Shown piece after piece: positions 1 through 8,219 of a DNA stretch of 64,000 nucleotides (position 1 is its first letter; every line of letters begins with the position of its first letter). The stretch covers positions 124,001 to 188,000 of the forward strand of contig NZ_JAJISD010000004.1 of the NCBI RefSeq assembly GCF_020880995.1, given 5' to 3'. The translations under genes were made by a program, and so were the position numbers. A model generated the notes under the pieces. That model was not told the DNA's origin. It ran no database searches and saw only the letters and a list, made by a program, of their open reading frames with translations. Source of the DNA: Reyranella aquatilis. GTDB taxonomy: Bacteria; Pseudomonadota; Alphaproteobacteria; Reyranellales; Reyranellaceae.

Positions 1-454
1 CTTCGTGCTGCCCGAACGGCTGGACGCGACCTATGTGGCCGAGGACGGCTCGCGCAAGCGGCCCGTCATGCTGCACCGCGCCATCTTCGGCAGTTTCGAG
101 CGCATCATCGGCATCCTGATCGAGAACTATGCCGGGCGCTTCCCGCTCTGGCTGGCGCCGACGCAAGCGGTGGTGGTCACGGTCGTGAACGATGCCGACG
201 GCTATGCCGAGGAGGTCGCCGCCGCCCTGCGGCAGGCCGGCATGCGGGTCGACACCGACCTGCGCAACGAGAAGATCAACTACAAGGTCCGGGAGCACTC
301 TCTCGCCCACGTGCCGCTGATCATCGCGGTCGGCCGGCGCGACATGGAGAACCGCACGGTCGCGATCCGCCGGCTGGGCTCGGAAAAGCAGGAGGTCCTT
401 GAACTCGGGGCCGCCGTCACTACACTTTCTAATGAGGCCAGGCCGCCCTTCTAG
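1..454 (+). CDS. thrS: Threonyl-tRNA synthetase, C-terminal part (cut by window edge)
   Basis: This is the last ~150 residues of threonyl-tRNA synthetase, which charges tRNA-Thr with threonine in the cytoplasm. The frame is open at the left edge, so the start lies outside the window. The visible part covers the end of the class II catalytic core (motif 3 region, with [18 protein letters not shown]) and the HGTP anticodon-binding domain. Family landmarks are FPLWLAPTQ and the late [15 protein letters not shown]. The stop is followed within 57 bp by infC, the common thrS-infC order. Identification is firm; only completeness is unknown. Confidence 0.96.
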   Translation, partial: FVLPERLDATYVAEDGSRKRPVMLHRAIFGSFERIIGILIENYAGRFPLWLAPTQAVVVTVVNDADGYAEEVAAALRQAGMRVDTDLRNEKINYKVREHSLAHVPLIIAVGRRDMENRTVAIRRLGSEKQEVLELGAAVTTLSNEARPPF

Positions 455-491
455 GGCGGTCCGGTCTCGATCCCCGCCCCGTTTCCGGGGC
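443..491 (+). promoter_or_regulatory. Two tandem hairpins between thrS and infC
   Basis: Two perfect 6-bp stems sit in the short gap. CCGCCC at 443-448 pairs with GGGCGG at 454-459 and overlaps the thrS stop codon. GCCCCG at 476-481 pairs with CGGGGC at 486-491 around a TTTC tetraloop. Neither has a T-tract, so a strong intrinsic terminator is unlikely. They lie just upstream of the infC Shine-Dalgarno at 500-504 and could influence infC translation or partial read-through. That role is inferred. Confidence 0.4.
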
Positions 492-510
492 TTCAGCACA
501 GGAGAACGAC

Positions 511-1047
511 ATAGCACGACCTGCACAACAGACTGCGCCCACCCGTGAGGGTCCGCGCGTCAACGGCGAGATCCGGGCGGCCCAGGTCCGTCTGATCGAC
601 GAGAACGGCGAAATGGTCGGCGTGCTGAGCACGCGCGAAGCCATCGAGATGGCCGAAGAAGCGAACCTCGACCTGATCGAGATCTCGCCCAACGCCGTTC
701 CGCCGGTCGCCAAGATCTCCGACTACGGCAAGTACAAGTACGAGGCCCAGAAGAAGGCCCACGAGGCGCGCAAGCACCAGAAGGTCATCGAGGTCAAAGA
801 GATCAAGATGCGCCCGAACATCGACGACCACGATTACGAAGTGAAGATGCGCGCGATGAAGCGGTTCATCGAGGAAGGCGACAAGGTCAAGGTCACCCTG
901 CGCTTCCGCGGCCGCGAGATGGTTCACGCCAACCTCGGCATGGAGGTGTTGAACCGCGTCCGCAGCGAGATGGACGAGCAGACCAAGATCGAGTCGATGC
1001 CGCGCATGGAAGGCCGGCAGATGATCATGGTGCTGGCGCCCAAGTGA
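511..1047 (+). CDS. infC: Translation initiation factor IF-3 with ATA start codon
   Basis: IF-3 binds the 30S subunit and checks start-codon/initiator-tRNA pairing. The first in-frame ATG is at 613, but the conserved N-terminal domain ([19 protein letters not shown]) is encoded upstream of it. The frame opens at ATA 511-513, preceded by AGGAG at 500-504 with 6-nt spacing. Starting there gives 178 residues, a normal IF-3 length. A non-AUG start is the classic infC autoregulation device: E. coli uses AUU, which is itself discriminated against by IF-3. The C-terminal domain is complete ([22 protein letters not shown]). The usual infC-rpmI-rplT run is split here by minus-strand genes. Annotation pipelines would probably miscall the ATG at 613 and lose the N domain. 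Confidence 0.93.
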   Translation: MARPAQQTAPTREGPRVNGEIRAAQVRLIDENGEMVGVLSTREAIEMAEEANLDLIEISPNAVPPVAKISDYGKYKYEAQKKAHEARKHQKVIEVKEIKMRPNIDDHDYEVKMRAMKRFIEEGDKVKVTLRFRGREMVHANLGMEVLNRVRSEMDEQTKIESMPRMEGRQMIMVLAPK

Positions 1048-1054
1048 TGTGCCC

Positions 1055-1077
1055 GGCGTGACCCAGGTCGTCACGCC
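1055..1077. terminator. Hairpin between convergent infC and the following gene
   Basis: GGCGTGAC at 1055-1062 pairs perfectly with GTCACGCC at 1070-1077 around a 7-nt loop. A second stem (GCGGCCCC 1099-1106 with GGGGCCGC 1117-1124) overlaps the stop codon of the convergent gene. There is no T-run, so the pair may act as a weak bidirectional terminator or an RNA-stabilising structure. Confidence 0.45.
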
Positions 1078-1105
1078 ACTGCGACAAGCGTAGAGCGGGC
1101 GGCCC

Positions 1106-2011
1106 CTACTTCTTCTGGGGCCGCTGCCGTAGCGTCACCGTACCCACGCCGCGCATCTCGTCCGGGTTGAAGCGTCCCGTGGTCACGACATTTTCCGGCC
1201 AGTTCACGCTGTAGACGGTCTCGCCGGCGAACGACATGGGTGCGTCGGCCTTCGCGGACTTCCAGTAGTCGCAGCGCACCGCATCGGCGGGATCGAGCTG
1301 CTGCGCCAGGCAGAACTGGTGCAGCACGTAGGGAATGAAGCGCGGCCGGCCACCCTCCGGGGCGGTGGCCACGTTCAGCGCGAACGACGCCGGCTGCTGG
1401 TTGCAGCGCGGTCGTGCCACTATCTCCGAGGAGCCCGGCGTGCGCCGCTGCAGCGCCTCGAGTTCGACCCGCAGCGCCTCGAGCGCCCGCGTCCGCGCGG
1501 CGTCGGTGAAGGCGGCGGCGACCAGGGCCGCCTCGTAGCGGCCGATCGCTTCGGCGACCGGTGCTTCGGGATATCCGGCCCGCCCGAGATCGCGCGACCA
1601 GGACAAGGTTTCGAGCGCGCGCACCGTCATCTCTCCGACGAGGCCGGAACTGTCGCCCCACTCGCCCAGCACGTTGTAGGGCGTCCAGCAATATTTCAGC
1701 AGATTGTAGCCCCCGGCTTCGACCGGCAGGGCGCGCGTCTTCAGAACGCCGATCGACTTGGCGACCACGGTCTTCATCAGCAGGTATTGCACGGCGGGGT
1801 TCTCGCGAGCCTTCTCCGAACTCGGGAGCGCTGTGAGGGGCGTGACCGCCGCGATGGCATTGGCCGGCGGCGCCAGGGGCGGGTCGAGCCGGATGGCGGA
1901 CGGGCTGGCAGGCACCGGCGCGAGGGACTGGGAGGGGGACAGCGGCTGGGTTTGCGCCTGCGCCGAAGAAACCGCCAGCGCGGCGAGCATAACGAACCCC
2001 AAGGTCTTCAT
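1106..2011 (-). CDS. Secreted hypothetical protein
   Basis: This predicted 301-residue protein starts with a clear Sec signal peptide (MKTLGFVMLAALAVSSAQAQ, cleavage likely after AQA). A Pro/Ser-rich linker follows to about residue 50. The mature part contains several cysteines (KYCWTPYN, RPRCNQQ, HQFCLAQQ, RCDYW), suggesting disulfides in the periplasm. I chose the ATG at 2011 because a GGAAG Shine-Dalgarno precedes it and the signal peptide begins there; the frame extends further upstream without coding features. No family was recognised. It converges on infC and is followed upstream by two more small exported-protein genes, but a shared role is not shown. Confidence 0.75.
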   Translation of the reverse strand: MKTLGFVMLAALAVSSAQAQTQPLSPSQSLAPVPASPSAIRLDPPLAPPANAIAAVTPLTALPSSEKARENPAVQYLLMKTVVAKSIGVLKTRALPVEAGGYNLLKYCWTPYNVLGEWGDSSGLVGEMTVRALETLSWSRDLGRAGYPEAPVAEAIGRYEAALVAAAFTDAARTRALEALRVELEALQRRTPGSSEIVARPRCNQQPASFALNVATAPEGGRPRFIPYVLHQFCLAQQLDPADAVRCDYWKSAKADAPMSFAGETVYSVNWPENVVTTGRFNPDEMRGVGTVTLRQRPQKK

Positions 2012-2181
2012 TGCTTCCGGTCTCCGGCGGTTGCGGCTCTCGCCGCTGCCGACAACGCCGGAATGCGCCCAACGTTGCGTGTGGGGGCCAGCCCCGACTG
2101 AACGCTCGAGGTCCACCACCGCAGAAGGCGCGCAAAGAAAACGGGGCGCCGCAGCGCCCCGTTGTCCCAAGTGTAGGCCGC

Positions 2182-2568
2182 TTATTGGAAGCGGCGATTG
2201 TTGTTGTAGGGGTCGACAGCGTTGGGAATGCCGTCACGATCCCGGTCACCCCACGCCTGGTTCGGACGCGGGTTATCGTTGCGGGGGTCGTAGGCGTTGG
2301 GGACGCCGTCGCGGTCCCTGTCACCCCAAGCCTGGTTTGGACGGTTGTCGTGGCGGTCGTAACGATTGGGCACGCCATCACGATCCCGGTCGCCCCAGCC
2401 CTGGTTCGGGCGATTGTTGTTGTATTGGTCGACGGCATTGGGAATGCCGTCGCGATCCCGATCGCCCCAGGCCTGCGCGGTCGCCGGCTGGAAAGGTGCG
2501 GTGGCTACGGTTGCCGTCGCGAGAGTCGCGGCAGCGGCGAGAGCGGTCAGACCAATTCGCTTCAACAT
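2182..2568 (-). CDS. Exported thrombospondin type 3-like calcium-binding repeat protein
   Basis: The 128-residue product has a signal peptide (residues 1 to about 32, LTALAAAATLATATVATA core). Four near-identical ~24-residue repeats follow, each with WGDRDRDGxPNxxD and an Asn-rich tail (YNNNRPNQ). DxDxDG is the calcium-binding signature of thrombospondin type 3 repeats, so the mature protein is probably a small periplasmic or cell-surface calcium binder. The ATG at 2568 follows a good Shine-Dalgarno (GGAGG, 2574-2578 on the plus strand); an upstream in-frame start would bury the signal peptide. The protein is essentially nothing but repeats, with no catalytic domain. Its partner or function is unknown. 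Confidence 0.8.
   Translation of the reverse strand: MLKRIGLTALAAAATLATATVATAPFQPATAQAWGDRDRDGIPNAVDQYNNNRPNQGWGDRDRDGVPNRYDRHDNRPNQAWGDRDRDGVPNAYDPRNDNPRPNQAWGDRDRDGIPNAVDPYNNNRRFQ
2185..2476 (-). repeat. Four tandem TSP3-type repeats (~72 bp units)
   Basis: The coding sequence repeats in units of about 66-75 bp, each spelling AWGDRDRDG(I/V)PN. DNA identity between units is high, which points to recent tandem duplication and possible copy-number variation between strains. Confidence 0.75.
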
Positions 2569-2792
2569 CAGTACCTCCGTTCTGCGCAGCTTCGCCCGCG
2601 CGATCGTCGGCACTACGCGCCCGGTCGGAGCGCCGTTGCCGCGGCCTGAAAATTCGACCGGCCACCATTTTGCCATGCGGCGGGATTCTGCTCGATTCTC
2701 AAAGCGGCCGTCACCAATCGCACATCATCCACAAAGAAGCGCCCGCCACAGCGAGGAGGCGGGCGCCTGTCGGTTGCTTACAGCCGAAGCCG

Positions 2793-2921
2793 CTATTCGT
2801 CACAGCAGGGGCCGGCGTCCTCGCAGCAGGGGCTGCCTTCGTCACAGCACGGCTGCCCCGCATGCGCCGCCGCTCCGAAGGCGAACAGCAGGACAAGGGT
2901 CGAAAGGATCGTACGCAACAT
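2793..2921 (-). CDS. Short exported Cys-pair peptide
   Basis: A 42-residue product with a signal peptide (MLRTILSTLVLLFAFGAAAHA). The mature tail is only about 21 residues and contains three CC pairs separated by acidic residues (QPCCDEG, SPCCEDA, GPCCDE). I chose the ATG at 2921 because GGAG lies 6 nt upstream; ATGs at 2924 and 2933 are too close to it or overlap it. CC-D/E clusters could bind metal or form disulfides after export, but no family is known to me. It may be missed by gene callers because of its size. Confidence 0.6.
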   Translation of the reverse strand: MLRTILSTLVLLFAFGAAAHAGQPCCDEGSPCCEDAGPCCDE

Positions 2922-3112
2922 CATGTTCTCCATTGATTGAAAAGACGGCCTGCGAGGGGCACTGATCGCGTTAACGGTTCCGAGACGATGCGGGACAGGC
3001 TCGCCATGATGCTTCAAGGTTAGGCGCTGAGGGCGGGTTTGTCAGCGATGCAGCCCGGCCTGCAGCTCTTGCCTCACGCAGGGTTGACCTCTCTCCGCCC
3101 CTCACCGCTCCG

Positions 3113-3871
3113 CTAGGGCATGTAAGCCCCACCGTTGACGTGCAGCACCTGCCCCGTCGTGGCATCCGAATCGTCCGAGGCCAGGAAGACCGCGGTGCGC
3201 GCGATCTGCCCGGGCGTCAGCAGTTTGCCGCCCAGCGGGATGTTGGCGCGCGCCATCTCGACCAGTTCGGGATCGGTGTTGCCGTAGCGCGGCTGGGCGG
3301 TGTCTGTCAGGCCGGGCGCGATGGCGTTGACCCGGATGCTGTGGGGAGCCAGTTCGAGGGCCATCGCCCGCGTCATCGAGACGACGCCGCCCTTGCTCGC
3401 ACTGTAGTGCACGCCGCGGACGGCGCCGCGCACCGCCTGCGAGGACAGGTTGATGATCGAGCCACCCTTGCGGCCGGCGGCGATCAGCGCCCGGGCGACG
3501 GCGATGGTGGCGAAGCAGCCGGCCTTCAGGTTGATGTCCATCAGGTAGTCCCAGTCGCTCTCCTTCATCTCGAGCAGCGGGACGCGGGGATAGACGCCGG
3601 CATTGTTCACCAGGATGTCGGGCGGCCCCAGCACCTTCACCGTCTCGGCGACCATGGCCTCGATCTCGGGCACCTTCGAGACGTCGGTCTTCAGCAGGTA
3701 GGCCTGCCGGCCAGTCTGGGCGATGTCGCGCGCCACCGCCTCGGCGGCCGGCCGGTCGTCGAGCCAGCTCACCGCCACGTTCGCGCCCTCGCCCGCCAGC
3801 GCCCGGGCGATCGCCGCCCCGATGCCCTGCTGGGCGCCCGTCACCAGAGCCACCTTGCCTGCCAGTTTCAT
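3113..3871 (-). CDS. SDR family NAD(P)-dependent oxidoreductase
   Basis: The 252-residue protein is a classical short-chain dehydrogenase/reductase. The N-terminal Rossmann motif is TGAQQGIG (residues ~12-19), the NNAG motif is present, a serine lies in NLSSQAV, and the catalytic YSASKGG supplies Tyr and Lys. The C-terminus (VNGGAYMP) is also typical. The family oxidises or reduces alcohol/ketone groups; the substrate cannot be read from sequence. The start at 3871 gives the canonical MKLAGKVALVTGA beginning and has a G-rich Shine-Dalgarno. The gene is divergent from rpmI across a 205-bp region carrying the rpmI promoter. Confidence 0.9.
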   Translation of the reverse strand: MKLAGKVALVTGAQQGIGAAIARALAGEGANVAVSWLDDRPAAEAVARDIAQTGRQAYLLKTDVSKVPEIEAMVAETVKVLGPPDILVNNAGVYPRVPLLEMKESDWDYLMDINLKAGCFATIAVARALIAAGRKGGSIINLSSQAVRGAVRGVHYSASKGGVVSMTRAMALELAPHSIRVNAIAPGLTDTAQPRYGNTDPELVEMARANIPLGGKLLTPGQIARTAVFLASDDSDATTGQVLHVNGGAYMP

Positions 3872-3917
3872 GCGAAAATCCCCCGCCAAATGGGCATTCT
3901 GCCCAGTCCCGGCGTGC

Positions 3918-3946
3918 TTGCACGGACCGGGCCGTCTCTGTATAAG
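3918..3946 (+). promoter_or_regulatory. Sigma-70-type promoter for rpmI-rplT
   Basis: TTGCAC at 3918-3923 and TATAAG at 3941-3946 are separated by 17 bp, close to the housekeeping consensus. Transcription would start near 3953 and leave a leader of about 124 nt before rpmI. In other bacteria a leader of this operon is bound by L20 for autogenous control; whether this leader folds that way is untested. Confidence 0.7.
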
Positions 3947-4076
3947 CCCCGTTCCTTCGAGCGGCTTGGCCAATAAGGGCATTGCCTCGGCTGCTTTGTA
4001 AGGACTTTCCGGCCGTCTGCTTACGCAGGGGGCCGGGACCGGCGCGCAAGCGCTAACCCTTTGAAAAGGAACAAAA

Positions 4077-4280
4077 ATGCCCAAGATGAAGACCAAGAGC
4101 GCGGCCAAGAAGCGTTTTCGCTTCACCGCGTCCGGCAAGGCAAAGCATGGGGTCGTGGGCAAGCGCCACGGCATGAGCAAGCGGGGCAACCGCTTCCTCC
4201 GTCAGGCGACCGGCATGGCGATCGTGTCCGAGCCGGATACCCGAATCCTCAAGCGCAACTTCTTCCCGTACGAGAGGTAG
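4077..4280 (+). CDS. rpmI: 50S ribosomal protein L35
   Basis: The 67-residue basic protein matches bacterial L35 over its whole length, with the diagnostic [14 protein letters not shown] start, GKRHGMSKR and a late LKRNFFPY. It is a component of the large ribosomal subunit. A Shine-Dalgarno-like GAAAAGGAAC precedes the ATG, and rplT begins 3 nt after its stop. This is the conserved L35-L20 pair. Confidence 0.98.
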   Translation: MPKMKTKSAAKKRFRFTASGKAKHGVVGKRHGMSKRGNRFLRQATGMAIVSEPDTRILKRNFFPYER

Positions 4281-4283
4281 ACC

Positions 4284-4640
4284 ATGGCACGCGTAAAGCG
4301 GGGCGTGGCTGCACACGCTCGTCACAAGAAGGTTCTCAAGCTCGCCAAGGGCTATCGCGGCCGCGCCAAGGCGGCGTTCCGCGTCGGCATCGAGAAGGTC
4401 GAAAAGGGCCTTCAGTATGCCTACCGCGACCGCCGCAACAAGAAGCGCGCGTTCCGTGGCCTCTGGATCCAGCGCATCAACGCTGCGACCCGCGAGCATG
4501 GCATGACCTACTCGCAGTTCATGAACGGGATCATCAAGGCCGGGATCGAGATGGACCGCAAGGTCATGGCCGATCTCGCCGCCCGTGAGCCTGCGGCGTT
4601 CAAGGCTTTGGTCGACCAGGCCCAGGCCGCCCTCAAGTAA
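4284..4640 (+). CDS. rplT: 50S ribosomal protein L20
   Basis: The 118-residue protein is L20, an early-assembly 23S rRNA-binding protein and often the translational repressor of its own operon. Landmarks are [46 protein letters not shown] and the C-terminal Ala/Leu-rich helix. It is co-transcribed with rpmI. A strong terminator lies 43 bp after the stop, before pheS. Confidence 0.98.
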   Translation: MARVKRGVAAHARHKKVLKLAKGYRGRAKAAFRVGIEKVEKGLQYAYRDRRNKKRAFRGLWIQRINAATREHGMTYSQFMNGIIKAGIEMDRKVMADLAAREPAAFKALVDQAQAALK

Positions 4641-4682
4641 CGTCTTCCGCGCGTAACGCGCGGCTGGCAGAGATCGCAAAGA

Positions 4683-4711
4683 GGGAGCCTGGACCACAGG
4701 CTCCCTTTTTT
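4683..4711 (+). terminator. Rho-independent terminator/attenuator between rplT and pheS
   Basis: GGGAGCCT at 4683-4690 pairs perfectly with AGGCTCCC at 4698-4705 around a 7-nt loop, followed by six T (4706-4711). It is 27 bp before pheS, so it either separates the ribosomal and synthetase units or works as an attenuator, as the pheM-linked terminator does in E. coli. No Phe-rich leader peptide is visible upstream of it. Confidence 0.9.
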
Positions 4712-4737
4712 CGTGTTCGGTTTCGAGAGTGGGAAAG

Positions 4738-5817
4738 ATGGACGATCTTTCGACGATTCGCAGCGAGGCGCTCGACGCCGTGCAGGCCGCCGCCGACCTC
4801 GGTGCGTTGGAGGCCGCCCGCGTGGCCGTGCTCGGCAAGAAGGGCAGCGTCACCGGCCTGATGAAGACGCTGGGCGGGCTCGCGCCCGAGCAGCGCAAGG
4901 AATTCGGCGCCCGCGTGAACCAGCTCAAGGGCGAGATCGAGGCCGCGCTCGACGCCCGCAAGGGCTCGCTGAGCGCCTCCGCACTCGAAGCCCGGCTCGC
5001 CTCCGAGAAGATCGACGTCACCCTGCCCGCCCGTCCCGCCGCGGAAGGCTCGCTGCATCCGATCGGCCAGGTGATGGACGAGGTCGGCGCCATCTTCGGC
5101 GAGATGGGCTTCACCTGGGCCGACGGCCCGGACATCGAGGACGACTGGCACAACTTCACCGCCCTCAACATTCCGCCGGATCATCCCGCGCGCCAGATGC
5201 AGGACACGTTCTATCTGCCGCCGCGCGCCGACGGCACGCCGATGGTGCTGCGCACGCACACCTCGCCGGTGCAGGCGCGCACGATGCTGAACAAGGACGT
5301 GCAGAAGCGGCTGGCCGACGGCGGCTCGCTGCGCATCATCGTGCCGGGCCGCACCTTCCGCATCGACAGCGACGCTACCCACACGCCGATGTTCCACCAG
5401 GTCGAAGGCCTGGTGATCGACCGCACGACGCACATGGGCCATCTCAAGGGCTGTCTCGTCGATTTCTGCCGCGCCTTCTTCGAGGTCGACGACCTGCCGC
5501 TGCGCTTCCGCCCCTCCTACTTCCCGTTCACCGAACCGTCGGCCGAGGTCGACATCGGCTGCTCGTGGAAGGACGGCGAGCTGAAGATCGGCGCCGGCGA
5601 TTCGTGGCTGGAGATCCTGGGCTCCGGCATGGTGCATCCCAACGTCATCGCCAATTGCGGCCTCGATCCCGCCGTCTATCAGGGCTTCGCCTTCGGCATG
5701 GGTATCGATCGCATCGCCATGCTGAAGTACGGCATCCCCGATCTGCGCGCCTTCTTCGACGCCGACCTGCGCTGGCTGCGCCACTACGGCTTCTCGGCTC
5801 TGGAGGCCGTGAAATGA
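4738..5817 (+). CDS. pheS: Phenylalanyl-tRNA synthetase alpha subunit
   Basis: The 359-residue protein is the catalytic alpha subunit of the (alpha-beta)2 PheRS. It has an N-terminal coiled-coil tRNA-binding arm followed by the class II core: [32 protein letters not shown] (motif 2 region), [15 protein letters not shown], and motif 3 in [14 protein letters not shown]. The ATG at 4738 has GGGAAAG just upstream. Longer frames starting at 4729 (GTG) or earlier are less likely because they would use the terminator tail or lack a Shine-Dalgarno. The stop overlaps the pheT start (ATGA), so the subunits are translationally coupled. Confidence 0.97.
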   Translation: MDDLSTIRSEALDAVQAAADLGALEAARVAVLGKKGSVTGLMKTLGGLAPEQRKEFGARVNQLKGEIEAALDARKGSLSASALEARLASEKIDVTLPARPAAEGSLHPIGQVMDEVGAIFGEMGFTWADGPDIEDDWHNFTALNIPPDHPARQMQDTFYLPPRADGTPMVLRTHTSPVQARTMLNKDVQKRLADGGSLRIIVPGRTFRIDSDATHTPMFHQVEGLVIDRTTHMGHLKGCLVDFCRAFFEVDDLPLRFRPSYFPFTEPSAEVDIGCSWKDGELKIGAGDSWLEILGSGMVHPNVIANCGLDPAVYQGFAFGMGIDRIAMLKYGIPDLRAFFDADLRWLRHYGFSALEAVK

Positions 5818-8213
5818 AGTTCACCCTGTCCTGGCTCAAGGAGCATCTCGACACCACCGCGACGCTCACCGAGGTGCGCGACGCGCTGACCATGCTCGGC
5901 CTCGAGGTCGAGGGCATCACCGACCCGGCCGAGGCGCTGAAGGGCTTCATCGTCGGCTACGTGGTCGAGGCGGTGCAGCATCCCAACGCCGACCGGCTGC
6001 GCGTCTGCAAGGTCGACACCGGCGCCAGCATCGTCCAGGTCGTCTGCGGCGCGCCCAACGCGCGCACCGGCATGAAGGGCATCTTCGCGCCGCCGGGCAG
6101 CTACGTCCCCGGCACCGACCTGCACCTCAAGGCCGGCAAGATCCGCGGCGAGGAATCGAACGGCATGCTCTGCTCCTCGCGGGAGTTGCAGCTCGGCGAC
6201 GATCACAGCGGCATCATCGACCTGCCGGCCGACGCCGTGACCGGCCAGCCGGCGGCCGAGGCGCTCGGCCTCGACGACGCGGTGATCGAGATCAAGGTGA
6301 CGCCCAACCGCGGCGATTGCCTCGGCGTCCATGGCATCGCGCGCGACCTCGCCGCCGCCGGACTGGGCACGCTGAAGCCGGTGAAGGCCGACAAGATCGC
6401 TGGCAGCTATGCGAGCCCGATCAAGTGGACGCACGACTACACGCCCACGCCCGACAGCCCCTGCCCGATCGTGGTGGGCCGCCATTTCCGGGGCGTGAAG
6501 AACGGCCCCTCGCCCGACTGGCTGCAGCGCCGCCTGAAGGCGATCGGCCTGCGCCCGATCTCGGCGCTGGTCGACATCACCAACCTCGTGACCTTCGACC
6601 TCAACCGGCCGCTGCACGTCTATGACGCTGCGAAGCTGTCGGGCGACCTGGTCATGCGCCAGGCGCGCGACGGCGAGCAGACGCTGGCGCTCGATGGCAA
6701 GACCTACACCCTCGATCCGGCGGTGTCGGTGATCGCCGATTCGAAGGCGGTGCACGGCATCGGCGGCATCATGGGCGGCGAGGAGACCGGCGTTCAGGAG
6801 GGCACCACCGAGGTGTTCCTCGAAGCCGCCTACTTCCAGCCGATCGGCATCGCCGCCTCGGGCCGCAAGCTCGGCATCCTGTCGGACGCGCGCTATCGCA
6901 ACGAGCGGGGCATCGATCCGGAATCCTGCTGGTGGGGCGCCGAGGTGGCGACGCGCCTGATCCTCGAACTGTGCGGCGGCGAGTGCAGCGAGATCGTGTC
7001 CAGCGGCGTGATGCCCGCATGGCAGCGACGCTACGACCTGCGCGCCGATCGCGTGAAGACGCTGACCGGCATCGACGTGCCGGCCGCGGAAACCGCCTCG
7101 ATCCTGGCGAAGCTGGGCTTCGAGGTGAGCGGCAGCGGTCCGTGGACCGCCGCGGTGCCGTCGTGGCGTCCCGACATCGTGGGAGAGGCCGACCTCGTCG
7201 AGGAAGTGACGCGCGTGTTCGGCTTCGACAAGATTCCGACGACCTCTCTGCCGCGCCTGTCGACGACGTCGAAGCCGGTGCGCGATGCGATGCAGCGGCG
7301 CGTGCCGCAGGCCCGCCGGGCGCTGGCCGCGCGCGGGCTGAACGAGGCCGTCACCTGGTCGTTCCTGCCGCGCCGGAAGGCCGAACGCTTCGGCGGCGGT
7401 CAGCCCGATCTGCAGCTGCTGAATTCGATCGACGCGACGCTCGACACGATGCGGCCCTCGATCCTGCCGAACCTGATCGACGCGGCGTCGCGCAACGAAG
7501 CGCGCGGCCTCGCCGATCCGGCCCTGTTCGAGGTCGGTCCGCAATACAAGGATGCGACGCCGCAGGGCCAGCGCATGGTCGCCGCCGGCCTCCGCCATCA
7601 CGCCGCCGTGCCGCGCAACTGGGCGGGCCCGGCGCGTACCGTCGACGCCTTCGACGCCAAGGCCGACGCGCTGGCGGTGCTGGCCGCGATCGGCGCGCCC
7701 GACACGATCGCCGCCTATGGCGGCACGGCGCCCGACTGGTACCATCCCGGCCGTTCCGGCGCGCTCAAGCTCGGCGACCGCGTGATGGCCTACTTCGGCG
7801 AGCTGCATCCCGCGATCGTGGCGGAAGCCGACCTCAAGGGTCCGGTCGCCGCCTTCGAGGTGTTCCTCGATGCGCCGCCGCTGCCCAAGGCGAAGGCCAC
7901 CAAGGCGCGGCCGAAACTGGTGCTCTCGCCGTTCCAGCCGGTCGAACGCGATTTCGCGTTCCTCGTCGAGGCCGGTGTCGAGGCGGACAAGCTGGTGCGC
8001 GCCGCGCGCAACGCCGACAAGGCGCTGATCACCGCCGCGCGCGTGTTCGACGTCTATGCCGGCAAGGGCGTGCCCGAGGGCAAGAAGTCGCTCGCCATCG
8101 CGGTGACCTTGCAGCCGATGGAACGGACGCTGACGGATGCCGAGATCGAGGCGGTGTGCAACAAGATCGTGGCGCAGGTGACCAAGGTCACGGGTGCTAC
8201 GTTGCGTGGTTAG
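5814..8213 (+). CDS. pheT: Phenylalanyl-tRNA synthetase beta subunit
   Basis: The 799-residue protein has the normal bacterial PheT length and begins canonically with [13 protein letters not shown]. Domains in order are: an N-terminal OB/tRNA-binding domain (~40-150, with [15 protein letters not shown] and CGAPN), the B3/B4 editing domain (~210-380), B5 (~400-470), the catalytic-like core, and a C-terminal FDX anticodon-binding domain ([14 protein letters not shown]). It provides tRNA binding and editing of mischarged Tyr. It overlaps pheS by 4 bp, and lepA begins 6 nt after its stop. Confidence 0.97.
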   Translation: MKFTLSWLKEHLDTTATLTEVRDALTMLGLEVEGITDPAEALKGFIVGYVVEAVQHPNADRLRVCKVDTGASIVQVVCGAPNARTGMKGIFAPPGSYVPGTDLHLKAGKIRGEESNGMLCSSRELQLGDDHSGIIDLPADAVTGQPAAEALGLDDAVIEIKVTPNRGDCLGVHGIARDLAAAGLGTLKPVKADKIAGSYASPIKWTHDYTPTPDSPCPIVVGRHFRGVKNGPSPDWLQRRLKAIGLRPISALVDITNLVTFDLNRPLHVYDAAKLSGDLVMRQARDGEQTLALDGKTYTLDPAVSVIADSKAVHGIGGIMGGEETGVQEGTTEVFLEAAYFQPIGIAASGRKLGILSDARYRNERGIDPESCWWGAEVATRLILELCGGECSEIVSSGVMPAWQRRYDLRADRVKTLTGIDVPAAETASILAKLGFEVSGSGPWTAAVPSWRPDIVGEADLVEEVTRVFGFDKIPTTSLPRLSTTSKPVRDAMQRRVPQARRALAARGLNEAVTWSFLPRRKAERFGGGQPDLQLLNSIDATLDTMRPSILPNLIDAASRNEARGLADPALFEVGPQYKDATPQGQRMVAAGLRHHAAVPRNWAGPARTVDAFDAKADALAVLAAIGAPDTIAAYGGTAPDWYHPGRSGALKLGDRVMAYFGELHPAIVAEADLKGPVAAFEVFLDAPPLPKAKATKARPKLVLSPFQPVERDFAFLVEAGVEADKLVRAARNADKALITAARVFDVYAGKGVPEGKKSLAIAVTLQPMERTLTDAEIEAVCNKIVAQVTKVTGATLRG

Positions 8214-8219
8214 GGTGAA

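Noticed and set aside
4641..4737. A pheM-like leader peptide before pheS.
   Set aside because: The only nearby frame with Phe codons (from 4713) lies after the terminator and simply runs out of frame into pheS.
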